A stretch of 64,000 nt of DNA from contig CM068835.1 in the NCBI GenBank assembly GCA_028554795.2, positions 58,815,219 through 58,879,218 on the forward strand, in the 5' to 3' direction. Made by a program: the position numbers and the translations under genes. Position 1 is the stretch's first letter; the number at the start of each line of letters is the position of its first letter. This DNA is from Sinohyriopsis cumingii. Its lineage: Eukaryota > Mollusca > Bivalvia > Unionida > Unionidae. The notes under the pieces are model-generated. The model saw nothing but the letters and a program-made list of their open reading frames with translations, was not told where the DNA came from and did not search any database. Below, one piece after another: positions 24,765-37,129 of the stretch.

Positions 24765-24999
24765 AAAAAAGCAGTTGTATTATTTTCATTAGTAGAGCTG
24801 TATTTCAAACAATTGTGTATTGTTACGTTACATTTTGTTAAATAAATTTGTGAAAAATTGTTTTTTTTTTCCTTCTTGTTATTTATTTAAGTCAACGGAC
24901 ATAAACATCCTTGAGTTTTACCCTTGGCCCACGAAGCCTAAAATATTTATTCCGTGGCCCTTTACAAGAAAAAAGTTTGCCGATCCCTGTCATAGATGC

Positions 25000-25442
25000 A
25001 CGTTTTTCAAGGATGTCATTTTTCATTATTGGATTGTTGGTGTTTTGTATACAATGTGCACAAGTCATCTAGTCTAAATTATAAGATGAATACATGCATG
25101 TATAATAGGAACGTTTTATTTAATCAAAGAAGCCAGAAAATTCATCACTCATTGATAACATCAGACATCAGATAAAGATGGTAACTGTGTGTTGATCGTC
25201 CAGTTTAATTTATTTTACTTATTATGTCATTCATTGAAGGATATGAAAAGTTTACCATGTCACTGAGAAGTAGTAGTGAGGCAGGAACATCTAAGTTATT
25301 TTTTTGGAAGTACCCACACGGCGATTGGTTAATAGTTTTCATTTTCTTAGTGAAAGTAATAAGTTAGGTGTATGTTAAGTATTAAAACTTGTTATTTAAA
25401 TAGAAACAAAATCATGTAATGCTAAACACAATTTGACTGTCA
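25000..25442. other. Gene-free stretch
   Basis: No supported feature. Confidence 0.4.
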
Positions 25443-25518
<76 letters not shown>

Positions 25519-25527
25519 ATATATATA
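25443..25527. repeat. Compound (TG)n(TA)n microsatellite
   Basis: A short TG run passes into a long TA run with one interruption near 25507. Confidence 0.95.
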
Positions 25528-25529
25528 CA

Positions 25530-28500
25530 CGTTTTAGGTGCGTTGTGGGCAGTCATCCCGAAAGTGGGTTTACGGGAAGGACATGATATAGTTTACATTT
25601 CAAATCAAAATACATATACATAGGTTGTATTTCTTAGATAGTAATTATGTATATGTTGAAAATAAGTATATACACTTATGTTATAGTCCTATTTATGTTT
25701 TCGGTTCGTGGGCAGATATATAAATTTCATGGGCAGTTTTGACCTTTAGGTTGAAGATGACAAAGTAACTGCCCAAAAATACGTTCACGAAGAACAAACA
25801 TATAGCATTCTGCCCGCGAATACGGCCCCGGGAACAATATATAGCGTACTGCCCACGAATACGTTCACAAGTAACAAATATATAGCATGACTTTCCGGTG
25901 TGCGCGCGCAAAATGGTTGTCAAGACACGACGATAAACATTAATCTATTAAAGCATCCTTTGCAATGGCCAGCGTACATATAGCGGACGTGAGGTTCGTT
26001 TTTCACAGCTTGTTTGAAATAAATGGATGATTATATATCCAGTGTAACAACTTGTCTTGACAGCTTATGGATGCTAATGTTTGACATTTATTGTGAAGAT
26101 GATTGTTCACTGCTTGTTGATGAATTCGTAGCTTCTGTTAATCGATGCTATAGCTCAATTTAACTGTCATACACTGATATGTTTAAGTCTGCTTGCACAG
26201 TTAACTATGCAGAGTTATGGAAATATAACAAATTGGTTTTAATAAATTTCAGAGTTTGTTTTACTATTACTCAATATTTGTTTCAAGTACTATAAAGGCT
26301 GTGATAGGTTGGGTGGCTTAGATTACAAATCAGGCCCTTCTCACTTGGGGGGTAGGGGGTGGGTACTGCCCATTATGAATATTACTGGTCCTAGATGTCC
26401 AACCTGATATTTATGACATATAGGTTCAACATCTTACTGCCAGCAGAAATGGTGTTCTGTAGTATTTTTCCCAGTCAATAGTTTATGGATATATTATGTC
26501 ATGTACTATGCTTGTTTAATTCTCTCATCTCAGTTCTGACGTTACCATTGAATGCTATAATGTTCCCAGACATCCGGTATTCTTGGTTATTAAAATTATA
26601 TATATACACAGATAACTGAAGGTGAGTTCTCATTATTCCCTAACAATTGTAATTAGTGGGGCTGTAGCAATTGATGGTCTGAGAATTCAAGTTAACTGGT
26701 TCAAAACTTGGGTAAACAACAAACTGTTTTCTTCCTTTGACAGGCATCATAAAGTTTTGCATCTTTGTCACTCTGATGACTGTGGTACACAAGTTACAGA
26801 CTTTGCCTTAGAATGAGCCTGATTTTTGATACTTGTTACTGAATGGGGTGGGGTAGGGAAGTAACAAAATTATTAAAGGTGGAATGTATGCAAACCATGC
26901 TGGAAATAGATATGTGCCAGCAACTGCAACATGTAAGCTTCAATCAATTTGGAAACTATAAGCTTTATCCTGTAAATATTAACAGTTCACACCCTGTATA
27001 AAAGATGATTTTGTGTTTGATTAACTGGAACTGTTAATTTATTATGTTAAGGAATTTATTGTTTTAACCCTAGTAAATGTAATATAATTAGGTCAAAAGT
27101 TCCAGTTTGTTTATTGTTTCCAGAGTTGATTATTGTAACTTGATGAACCTGTTTCTAAGTGTTAAATGAAACGAAAGAGATATTGTTTACTCAAGTGATA
27201 TAAAATAAAAGTTTAAAATGAACTGAAAGAAATATTGTTTATTCGAGTGATACAAAATAAATGTAAAAGTGTATATTCATTAAGAAGTGTATTGTCAATT
27301 GCAAATACATGAAGATTTATCTTATTTTGTTCTTTACTTGCGTACAAAATTATACCTGGATTGGGCAATAATTACTTGGACTCCATTTGGAAAAGAAAAA
27401 TCTATATGTTCTAAATACCTATGTTCATATCATAATGCTCTTTTAATGGATGATTATGCTTTTCAGCTGACGTTACCATATTGCCAAGTGAACTAATAGT
27501 ATGGCCTTCGGTGTGGCCCACTAATCACATTTGTAAATGAATTATGCATACAATAGAGAAATAGCTCTTAAAATATCTTAGGAGTTGAACAATGTGTGTA
27601 CACAAATAAACATGAAGCAAATCTTTGAACTTGTATGCCACACATGCAAGTGAATTGGTGGTTTTCATATGTAACTTGTGTACTCTTATGGCTTTTGTCT
27701 ATATTACTTTTAGCCATTTCTATTCACACACCAGAACACAACCTTTTTTGTCTGATTCAGGTACTAATGCAAAACTTATTTCAGCTGTAACTGAAGTATA
27801 CAGAATTTTTCCTGATACTGAGGCCTACTGTGTAGACAGTATAGCTGTAAGTCATCAAATCAAATGGAAGACAACAGTGTGCAGTTGAAGAAAATGATAT
27901 ATACCCAGTACCATTTAGAGTTATCTTAAAGAAAAGTCACAATGTACACTGATACAAGTAGTTTTAGAAAATGCATTTGTTCCACATACATTTTAACTTA
28001 ACCCAAAAGTTCAGTCTCTTGCCTAAAATTCAATCAGATGTATGCATTTATTCCATAAAACACAAAGATATAATGAACCAAATCATTTTCATTATTGAGT
28101 TAGGTAGTAGGCTATGTTAAAGAGTGCAATCACTTTATCGATTTTTTTTTCCATTACATTTTTATTTATTATAAAATGACATTTCTTAGTGGAGTGCTAG
28201 CAACTGTAACTTGAGGAATATTTTGTACATGCTGGCCTAAGTGTCATGAATATACTGTGCTACATTTTGCTTTATTAGGTATAATACTATCATGAGACTT
28301 GCTTGATTAAATCCTGAATTTGTCAGTTACACTTACAAGTCCACTGGTAGAATTTAAAATCTGTGACAGTTTGGGAACTTTTTTTGCAGTAACTGCAAAT
28401 CACTTTGCCTTCACAGTCAATGAATTCAAGCCATTGATAATTGTCAAACCATTGTGACTGAAAATGTGATTGTCTCTTAGTTGTGTCCTATTTGATAATT

Positions 28501-29930
28501 TTGCTGCCACAGAGTCTGGATTGTGTCTCTGAAGAAATAGTTCATCTAGACTCTGTTGCAGTATTACATTTTATATGTTCAATTTAATGAATTTTCTTTC
28601 TTTGAATCATTCTTATGTCATAACTTGCGAAAATAGTTTAGTTAACAATATTTATTCAAACAGAAAAGATAACCTCACTTGACAAATCATCCTACTAAAG
28701 TGATCATGGCATACACTTTTATCTTTGAAATTCAAATATTGCCCACTCGTTAATTAACATAACTAATATTGCACATTGAAGGTGATCATATGTATCATCA
28801 GTTTTAAAAAAATAAAGACATAATACTATCATTTAATCACTGCATACAGGAAACAGACACTTGTGTCTGTAAAATGCCTTTCATTAGATTACTTTGGTTT
28901 ATTAAAACCAAACAGCGATCCACTCAGGATTTTCTAAGGTAGATACAGAGAATATATTATGGTCATTCAGAACGCTATCAATACATCAGACCAGATTGTT
29001 TTTATTATTATTTAGGCAAAATAACTTAGTAAGTCAGATGGCAAACATGAGGATGGTGATAGGTTATGTGGAATTTGCATTGAATCATCTGATCCCAGAA
29101 GATTTGATACAATGTCACTGGTTGTGGTAATCATCAAGTGCAGTTGCACGGCACCATAAGACTTATCAAGATACCATAAGCTAGAAAGATGAAGAAAAAG
29201 AAAAACGATGACCCAAAGACAAATCCTGCAAACTGTGTGCAAAAACGATTCCACAGATTATAGATGAAAACTTTACTATATTTAGCTTCAAGATATTAAT
29301 AAATTCGGATTACTTCCTCCAGTCTGCTACAGTAATTCATGCCCATTGCACTCATAAATTGATTATAGTCCTTGCAGTATTTTGTGTGGGCCACAATATT
29401 TTAATTGATGCAACTGATGCTCCATTCTCCAGTTCAGTGTTGATTCAAACATAGCAATGTCCCTTTGGGATGTGTGCATAAATAAAGAATGCCTGTCCCT
29501 TCATTACCACACTTGTTGAATTTATCGTGTCTCTCTGAAAACTGTACCATGTGAGAAAGAATTTTATAAACAAACTGGACATAAGTATTGCTAGACATAT
29601 ACTCAGACCTGAGATTTCATAAAAGACTGCTTACTTGTGAGGCATTATTAGTGCTAGGGTTTGAGGTAATAACTTGCTATATGTTTGGTAAGGCAAAATA
29701 AGGGGCCTTATGACTTAAATTGAAACTGTGAAAAAACAAAAGGTTCAAATGCAATAAACTTTTGTTTTTCCTCATTTGTTATATTACAGTGCCATGAAAG
29801 GTCATTTCTTTTATCTTTTTAATCCCTTGCCAATTTTAAGTCATCATCACTAACCAAGTCTCTAAATCAATTCTTGGCATATTTAGCTAAAATGGTGTCT
29901 ACTGTTCCATTATATCATTGATTGTTTAGC
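25530..29930. other. Gene-free stretch
   Basis: AT-rich DNA. A two-copy direct duplication of about 60 bp (gaaagagatattgtttactcaa-like, 27170-27265) and a repeated phrase aatacggcccc/aatacgttcac at 25780-25870 were seen. Frames of 60-87 codons here show random composition and no splice context. Confidence 0.4.
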
Positions 29931-29935
29931 TTGCT

Positions 29936-30075
29936 TGTATGGAGCTTAACACCATTTTTCAGGACATCATAGACTTTACATGGCAGCCAACATATTTATT
30001 GGAAGAAATCAACACACATAACGCTACTGGCAAGCTTTCCCATATACACACATTGGTTGGACTAGAGAGAGTTGA
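29936..30075 (-). mobile_element. SINE fragment of the 33.5-kb family
   Basis: Shares gcttaacaccatttttcagg, catagactttacatggcagcc and actggcaagctttcccatat with the body of the SINE at 33478-33737. The head and the (TTG)n tail are not recognisable, so it is an old partial copy. Confidence 0.6.
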
Positions 30076-30554
30076 TTAGTGATGTGTATGCCTAGACCAT
30101 TCTATAATCCAGGGCCCCATGATTGAATACAGCTTAAAGAAATTAACCCTAATTCAATTTCCTTGTTGCATTTAAATCATAACACCCACCATGCAAAGTG
30201 ACACGTCTCAAGATTTTCAAATTTGTATATGTTTTGCAACTTTTAATTCTGAGTTGATGCATGTGGATGTGGAAATTCAGTTACTGAATACTTAGCTACT
30301 TATATAAGGAGCTCTCACACTGGTAAAAGCATGCAATTGGGATTTTATTTGCAAGAGGGCAATTAATTGTTCAAAATACTGTTTTAGCTAACTACATATG
30401 CGAAGGGTTGATGTATAAAAAAGAGGATCAAGAAATCCTAGCTGGTAAAGATAATTGTATCCAACTTGATAGAAAGTCAGAAGGCCTTTTAATTTTGTAC
30501 AGCAGTTTCATTAAGGAACCAACTATAATACCATTAGAAGTTTATGAGCAGCAA

Positions 30555-31040
30555 AAACCACATTTAGGACCAACTAGACATCAAAACCATATGCATAGTT
30601 CCATTTACGGCCAACCAGACATCAAATAGGTCATCTAGTGAAAGCACAATGTCAAAATGACCAGCCATCTAGGAGAAGTAGCAAGGAAGGGGTTTTCCAG
30701 ATGCCCATTAAAACAGCCATATTGGAGGTTAGATTGGCACTATTTTCATTTACGTCCAACTAGACATAAGAAGTCTTTCACTGATATGGCGATTCATTCA
30801 GGAGAAGTAGTTATAACAAGATTTTCAGGATGGCCACATTGGTGGCCTTATAGGATGTCTGTACAGCACCATAATTCTCATTCAGGACCTGCTAGACATC
30901 AACATAAGTATTTTGTACACATGTTGACACGCTGACACAATTATCCATTCAGAAGTAGCGATAAAAAGTTTCTTAATATGGCTACTGTGGCAACCACATT
31001 GTATGTGTGAGTGGCACCATCTTGTTTTTTCTTCCAGATA
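30555..31040. repeat. Dispersed repeat family A, tandem-like cluster
   Basis: At least three copies of a phrase of the type catttaggaccaactagacatc occur here (near 30560, 30745 and 30880), with gccatattggaggttag and ggccacattggtgg between them. Open frames in this stretch come from the repeat and are not genes. Confidence 0.55.
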
Positions 31041-31049
31041 TTTTCACAC

Positions 31050-32355
31050 AAATATCATATTTAAAGATAACATGAATTCATACAAGATCTTGTCGGTTTA
31101 TTTCATAGCAGATTTTTCCCTCATATTAATATAATCTTTTGAAAACATTTATACATTATAGTTCTAGAAATTTTTCATGCTCTCAGAAACTATTAAAATC
31201 ACAGCAGAAAGTGTTATGTTATATCTTTATTCAGCACTGAAAAATATTTATGAACTCTTAAAGTTTTTTCCCCTATATTAACTTAATTTAATGAAGATTT
31301 TCAGACTATAACCTTTCCACTGGATTTATTTTTTCAAACATGGCGTAAAAAGTATGTTATAGTAACCAATTTTTACATTGCCTTCACCATCGCAGAAATC
31401 TCTATAATCAATTTCCTAGTAAAGAAAAGCCAAGAAAATAAATGGACAATTAATATTCACTTCAGGATCACAGACCTGAGGCAAATATGTCATTGTTAAA
31501 TCAAACATTTTTATTGTGTTTCCTTAGACCTAAATATATATATATATACTTGCTGTTACTCTAAACGAAGGCTGGTGATCCAGTTGATAACCTTTTGGGG
31601 GTTTTAAGGATGTCTTTAAAATTAAGGCCTTAAAAATGTTGAGATCTTATATTAAAAATGACAATTTGAACCTTGCAGATTCATGTCCACAGGTGCCCAA
31701 ATAAAAAAAAAGGGGGGGGGTGCAAGGGGCAAGCTTGTTGGTGTGTTATAAAATAACTGACTTATCATCGGTGTGCTGACAGGTAATGTGTAATTAAATC
31801 ACTGTTGTAATATTAATAATGAGTGAGTCTGCACAAAGGAATTTCATACAGCTAAACTAACTCAACAACTAGAGGCAATTAAGAAATATATCCACATTCG
31901 TGATTCTGTCAAATGGCAGATACAACAGCATCAGGAAGCTCAAGTGGCATTTACAGAAGGTAAAGAGCCGCTATACTTGTTATCTTTTTAGGGATGTGCT
32001 TGGATTTTGCCCTCAAGCTGGAGCAGTCATAGGATATATAATAAATCGCCACGGTCGGAATTTATCCCCAAGCTGGGGTAATCGATGGGTAAAGTCTTAT
32101 CCACAGTCGGGGATTTATTCAAGCTTCAGGTGCAAGTTTTTGTGCATCTCCATGCCCTTGCATAAAACACAGTTACACGTTTTTTTATATAGATATTTTT
32201 CAGTTGTAGACAGGAATAATATGTATTTGCGAGTGTTTGAAATGAATGGGTTCATTATGAATTGAGTGGCACTACATTTCAAAAGCAAAATTGGATTGAA
32301 ATGCAAGAACTGTAGTACGGAATTAGTGTTGGTTCTGGATCGTAGAATGGAATTG
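31050..32355. other. Gene-free stretch
   Basis: AT-rich; a short poly-A/poly-G tract lies near 31705-31720. The plus-strand 121-codon frame at 31900-32265 has no recognisable domain or splice context and is not called. Confidence 0.4.
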
Positions 32356-32356
32356 T

Positions 32357-32672
32357 GTGTGTGTGATTGGATTTTTAACATAGCTTGAATAATTTTTCAG
32401 TCATATTGCTACGATGTCTGCAGTGTGGCAGTTTATAGTGATGTATAGCACTGGGGCATCATGCTGCAAACATGTAGTATGATGTTGCACCCAGTCACAT
32501 TATCCTGACACCAGGCCAATCAGTCCTAACACTAACCTCTTAATGCTGAGCGTCTAGCGAGGTAGCTGTTAATACCATTTTTGTAAGTCTTTGGTATGAC
32601 TTGGCTGGGGTTTGAACCCATGACCTCCCGCTTCTGAGGCGGATGCTCTAACCACTAGGACACCGGAGTGGT
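32357..32672 (-). mobile_element. Complete tRNA-derived SINE
   Basis: Read on the minus strand, a tRNA-like head at the 5' end has a box A region (TCCTAGTGGTTAGAGC), an anticodon-arm-like segment and a box B (GGTTCAAACCC). The body shared with 8676-8902 and 9091-9350 follows, then the end gttaaaaatccaatcacacac. Pol III promoter boxes are intact by eye. The A-box sequence fits several tRNA types, so the parent tRNA is not named. Confidence 0.82.
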
Positions 32673-32679
32673 CAGAATG

Positions 32680-33295
32680 GAATTGTAACAATTACAATGG
32701 AAGCTTTTTGTATTATGCTTGTTGGGGCATTCCTCACTGATGGCTGTCAGTGACATCATCATGGGAATGTGTAACAGCCACATTTTGTAAGAACAAGGTG
32801 TAGTTGGTGAACAATACAGACACTTTTCTGCCATTTCCACTGGCATCATCTCATATGATGTTATTTAAAAAAACTTCCTACAACATACTCACAACATATA
32901 AAACCTATATGCAAATCTGAAGAAAGCTGCTTGTGTTTCTGAAACACATATTCCATACTGGTGGCAAGAATATCCAAATCTACATTACAAAAATGAAAAC
33001 ATTACCATCCACCTAGGAGTTGCAAATGTATGGAATCCTCTTGTTGGGTAGTTTTACTAACAGGCTTTACAGCAGGGCCTTCCATTAGATTTAAATGTGG
33101 CAGGTAAGTTGACAAAGTAGGGTGGGGGGTTGGGGGGACCTACCCCAATGGGGATAATTCATTTTTTTTTTAAAGTAGCATGGTGTAAAGTAAAAGTAGA
33201 TGGGCTGATAAGGAATCCACTGAATTTACAGACTAAAGGTTCAGACATTTGTTTTTAAGAGAAAAATGAAAGAAGGAAACAATACAACAGATATT
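32680..33295. other. Gene-free stretch
   Basis: No supported feature upstream of the 3' end of the DUF4806-type gene; a poly-G-rich patch lies at 33119-33138. Confidence 0.4.
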
Positions 33296-33312
33296 TTAAT
33301 ATGACTTTAATG

Positions 33313-33318
33313 TTTATT
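33313..33318 (-). terminator. Polyadenylation signal of the DUF4806-type gene
   Basis: AATAAA on the minus strand about 65 bases after the predicted stop codon at 33384-33382. Confidence 0.6.
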
Positions 33319-33381
33319 TTCTAGATTTAATTAAGATTATGAATCAGAATCAGTCTCCAACTCCACTGTAAAGTTTATCTA

Positions 33382-36300
33382 TTACTTCTTCTGCTCAGGC
33401 ACCTGCAAATTAAAACAAAATTGTAATGCTTAAATAAAGTCATATCATCTCAGCACTAGTTACATATGCAGAAGTCATGTTGTTGTTGTTGTTGTTGTGG
33501 GGTTTAACGCCATTTTTCAGCACACGATAGACTATACATGGCGGCCAGTATTAATGGTGGAGGAAGAACCCGGGAAAACCCCGGAAAGAACCACCGACCC
33601 TCGAGAAGCTACTGGCAAGCTTTCTCATATACCCACATTGGCTGAATCTTAGACTCGAACCGCCGCAGACAGAGGTGAGATGGCAGTGATCCGTAACGAA
33701 GAGCGCTTTAGACCACTCAGCCACTCGGGGCCCCCAGAAGTCATGTTAATCAGCATTATAAAAATGTATGAAATTTTCTTCACTGCACTTGTGCTTCCCT
33801 TACTATCGTTAAGCCATGATACAAGATAACTTTGCACTTACTTATCATTTCTGGCAAGTGGATGGTGCAATCAATTTGCACAAAGATGAATTTATTTCAT
33901 CCAAATATTTCATGTGAATAAAAATTCCAAATGGAGGCACTTGTCCGATCAGACAAGATATATGCATATTGTAGTTAGCTGGACTCTAGCTTTGATAGTC
34001 CTGGGCAATAGGATAAGCTGATTTTGTTATCAGTTTAGAAATGCATCCGCTTTGCAAATACTATGCTTTAAAAGACGAAACTGAATCCAATATTGATGAA
34101 ATAAGAGTCATTTGGATTACCTTGTTTTTTATCATTCTGCGTTGGTTGGGTGCATATTTGAGGGTCTCTGATATGGTCTCTTCTATTCCATTTGCCTTTG
34201 CTTTGCCATTAGTTTTCAAGCAGGCTTCTGCAAGAGTAATACAATGTTTTAAAAAAGTTTCACAACAAAGGATGCATTGCATTTTTCTAAATGCCAGCAA
34301 TAATCAATGGAATATTTTTAAAACATGTACTTTGAAATGTGGTCTCAAGTTACTTTATCAATTCATTTAAAAATCTCTGGCAAGTCACATGAAAAACACA
34401 ATTTAAATCAAGCCATACTTACTTATCAAAACCTGACATATCACAAGCTCTTGAAATGCTTTTTTCCCTTTACGTCCCTTTGGACTATACTCTGGCCAGT
34501 CTTTTTGTTTTAAGCTTTTTCATCATCCTGCAGACACTATCCCCAATTGTAAACCTGCCAAGGGAGCTCAAGTAGCATATCTGAAAATAATAATAATAAT
34601 AATATTACTATTTTTTGATTTTGATATTATTATTAGTAGTAGTATTTCATGATCGATGTGACAAAATATGCTTGTATATAGTTATTTTTTGCCATGGTTT
34701 TGCAAGCAAATTTAATTTCTCTAACTTGAAAAAAATTTGATAACATTAACTATGCAACACAATGTACTAATAGCAATTATAAACCAAATTAACCACCGTG
34801 AATCTATTAACTTCATAAATGACATTCACTCAAGGATTGAATTAAAGTAGCCACATAATATGTAATAGTGTATATGTAGTAAAATACCTGTTACATGTTC
34901 ATCTCTAAACATGTTTTGGCCTACATCCGTAAGACAAAACAGCCGACCACTACATGTTCACCCCACCCCCAAAAATAATTATACAGGCACTGCAGAACTT
35001 GCATAATGCATATTGAGGTTCACAACAGCAAATAAAGGTTATAACAGTTTTTTTAAATAGAAAATAAAGCCCCAATTTACCATCTTCTTGGAGAGTTTGG
35101 GATTCTCCTCCAACCTCTGGCAAAGGCCCTCTAGTTCCTCCACTGAATCACATGGCAATGCAAGAATTTCTTCTCTATATTCTGTGTCTGGGCCTTGTGT
35201 ATGAACTTGGAGGGCCAGCTGCTCCAACAAATTCTCAATATTTGTGTCCAGTTTCATAAGTACATTGAACTGGAAATCTGTAACAGATTTGTGATGAAAT
35301 TAGTTTTGAAAGATCAAGATCATTATTATAAACTCCTTAAAAAGATCTGTACAGTGAACATGGGTTTAACAATGAAATATATTTATGGAATGAAATACAT
35401 GGTTTTTGTACAGTTTATATGAAAACTTTTCCCATAATCCTTTATTTTTTTATTCCCTGGATATGTTGTTTCACTGCTGGTGTCTGTAAAGTCTGCATTC
35501 AATGTAGATGGTTTAGGCGTCTGACTTACACAAGACAATGGTATACATCAGAAAGAAAAATAAAAAAAAACAATGGAATGATGAACAGTCGACACATCAA
35601 TGAAAAACAATTCATTGTTTATTTGCACAAATAAGTCCTGAACAGTATGTTTTATGACCTATAATTTAATTAATTAACATCTCACAATGTTCTGAAATAA
35701 CAGTATCTAAGCTACAAGAGCTTGTGCTTTCATGTCATAATCTTCCATTTTGCAAACAAATTTTGATGTTGAATCAATGTATATGACCTTAGCATTGAAC
35801 ACTAACATTCAAAATGTCTACAAGATGACAAGACTATTATCAACTGAAGTGACAACAAACCAATGAGTTTTACGTGCATTGAACATAAGCATTTTTAAAT
35901 GCTACAAAATGTGTTTTTAGTGTATGGCCACAAATTACCCAACATTTTGTCAAACATAAAACAGTTCTACTACCTTAGATGAGAATTAAATTCATAAATA
36001 CAGTGTATAATTGACCTACTCGTATTTAGAGAGCTGTAAATGAAATAAGAGATTATATAAAAGTCAACACCTGTAGTATTTGTTTCATTATTCTATAATG
36101 TACATTTTTTTTCCATCCTCAATACTTACTACTTGCAGAGGAACTGGCAGAGAGAAATCTTTATATTCTCCACTCCAGAGTGGATGGGGATGGTGATGGT
36201 GTTGTCCTTCTGGATGCAGCTAAGAGTATAAAGATTATCACTACTCCTTAATTGCAGTAAAAAAGAAACAAAGAAATCAGACTGGATTTTTTGGCATGTA

Positions 36301-36666
36301 AACAAAATGCATACTGGTTGCAATGACCACTGTATATAAAGCAATGATACAATATATCACAAAATGCATTCTTTTTTTAACAAAACATCTAATCTCATAT
36401 ATACAGCATCATGAGTAAGTAAGTACTCTTAAACACATCTTATTAAACAGACAGAAAATGATGAAATTTATACATACTTTTGATAAAGAATTTCCAATTG
36501 TGGCATGGTATAAAAGCAATTGATAAAAAATAAAAAGAGACCAGATAAACTAAATAGAACATACCAGCAGGATAAGAGGAAATCTTGGAGTCTGCAAAAT
36601 ACTCTCCATTTCAGGAGGTTTTGGATGAGATGGCTGACCAGAAAGGTTTCCACTTGAGATTTTCAT
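33382..36666 (-). CDS. DUF4806-type protein gene, spliced, one frame break
   Basis: Minus-strand exons supported by splice sites and phase: 35081-35277, 34423-34580, 34121-34227 and 33382-33402 (last codons VPEQKK and stop). They encode a DUF4806-like core: SVEELEGLCQRLEENPKLSK, YLSSLGRFTIGDSVCRMMKKL, KGRKGKKAFQELVIC and TISETLKYAP, the usual order of this domain common in invertebrate proteins of unknown function. Tentative upstream exons are 36565-36666 (start MKISSGNLSGQPSHPKPPE, donor GTATGT) and 36130-36219 (HPEGQHHHHPHPLWSGEY, donor GTAAGT). Their phase does not join directly to 35277, so an exon is missing or wrong. Exon 34423-34580 is one base too long for its own frame (break within the A-rich stretch near 34505-34520), meaning a sequence error or a recently dead allele. 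Confidence 0.6.
33478..33737 (-). mobile_element. tRNA-derived SINE in last intron, (CAA)n tail
   Basis: The minus-strand head reads GCCCCGAGTGGCTGAGTGG (A box) and GGCGGTTCGAGTC (B box), resembling a class II tRNA such as Leu or Ser. A body follows containing gcttgccagtagcttctcga and cgttaaaccccacaac, ending in a (CAA)n tail at 33480-33498. It lies in the intron between 33403 and 34120. A degraded relative is at 29936-30075. Confidence 0.82.
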
Positions 36667-36699
36667 CTTTTTTCAGTTCTTCATTTTCATCTGAAATGT

Positions 36700-37120
36700 C
36701 AATGAGAACTTGTAAATACTGTATGAGTCCTTGAATACACTGACTCCTTGTGACATACAGGGTTTGCAGAACAATCGCTAGCAATATTCACCACTTTTAA
36801 ATCCAGCTGGTGAATTTTCACCATGAAATGCATCCGAATGCAGTGAATAATCCTGGATTAAAGACAAAATAGTGTACAGAAATGTGGAATAAATTAGTCA
36901 AGCTCCAGACAAAACAAAGATATGATTTATCTCTGATTCATAATGACTTTTCTTGTGCTACACATTTTACCAATGCAAATTACATTGAATTTTGTAAATT
37001 AAATGGTACAATTAAGATATGTATGTCAAAAGGTTACTAATCTTCAGCTTTCCAATTAATGCTAAACACAAGTATCAAGTCATGTATTTAGTCTCTCACC
37101 ACCAATAAATGCATTTTTAA
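36700..37120. other. Gene-free stretch
   Basis: No supported exon or repeat. Confidence 0.4.
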
Positions 37121-37129
37121 GTAATCATC

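Larger units (their letters stand above)
22891..24989 (+). mobile_element. hAT DNA transposon, degenerate
   Basis: Left end CAGGGGTCGGCACTC and right end GTTTGCCGATCCCTG are imperfect terminal inverted repeats of the CAGGGGTCGGCAA class used by Charlie/SPIN-like hAT elements. The GC-rich subterminal region (gggccgcgggccaaatccgg) is typical of the group. Flanking octamers TCTTATAT and TCATAGAT match at 6 of 8 positions, as expected for an aged 8-bp target duplication. It carries a broken transposase gene. Confidence 0.85.

Noticed and set aside
30408-30935. Two plus-strand frames of 73 and 92 codons
   Set aside because: They cover copies of dispersed repeat family A and repeat the same peptide words, so they reflect repeat structure.
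31900-32265. Plus-strand 121-codon frame
   Set aside because: No domain, no splice or promoter context, and an aromatic-rich random composition; it ends just upstream of a SINE.
33640-33737. A genuine tRNA gene (class II, Leu/Ser-like)
   Set aside because: It passes into a SINE body and a (CAA)n tail, and the anticodon and variable arms do not fold cleanly; it is the head of a SINE.
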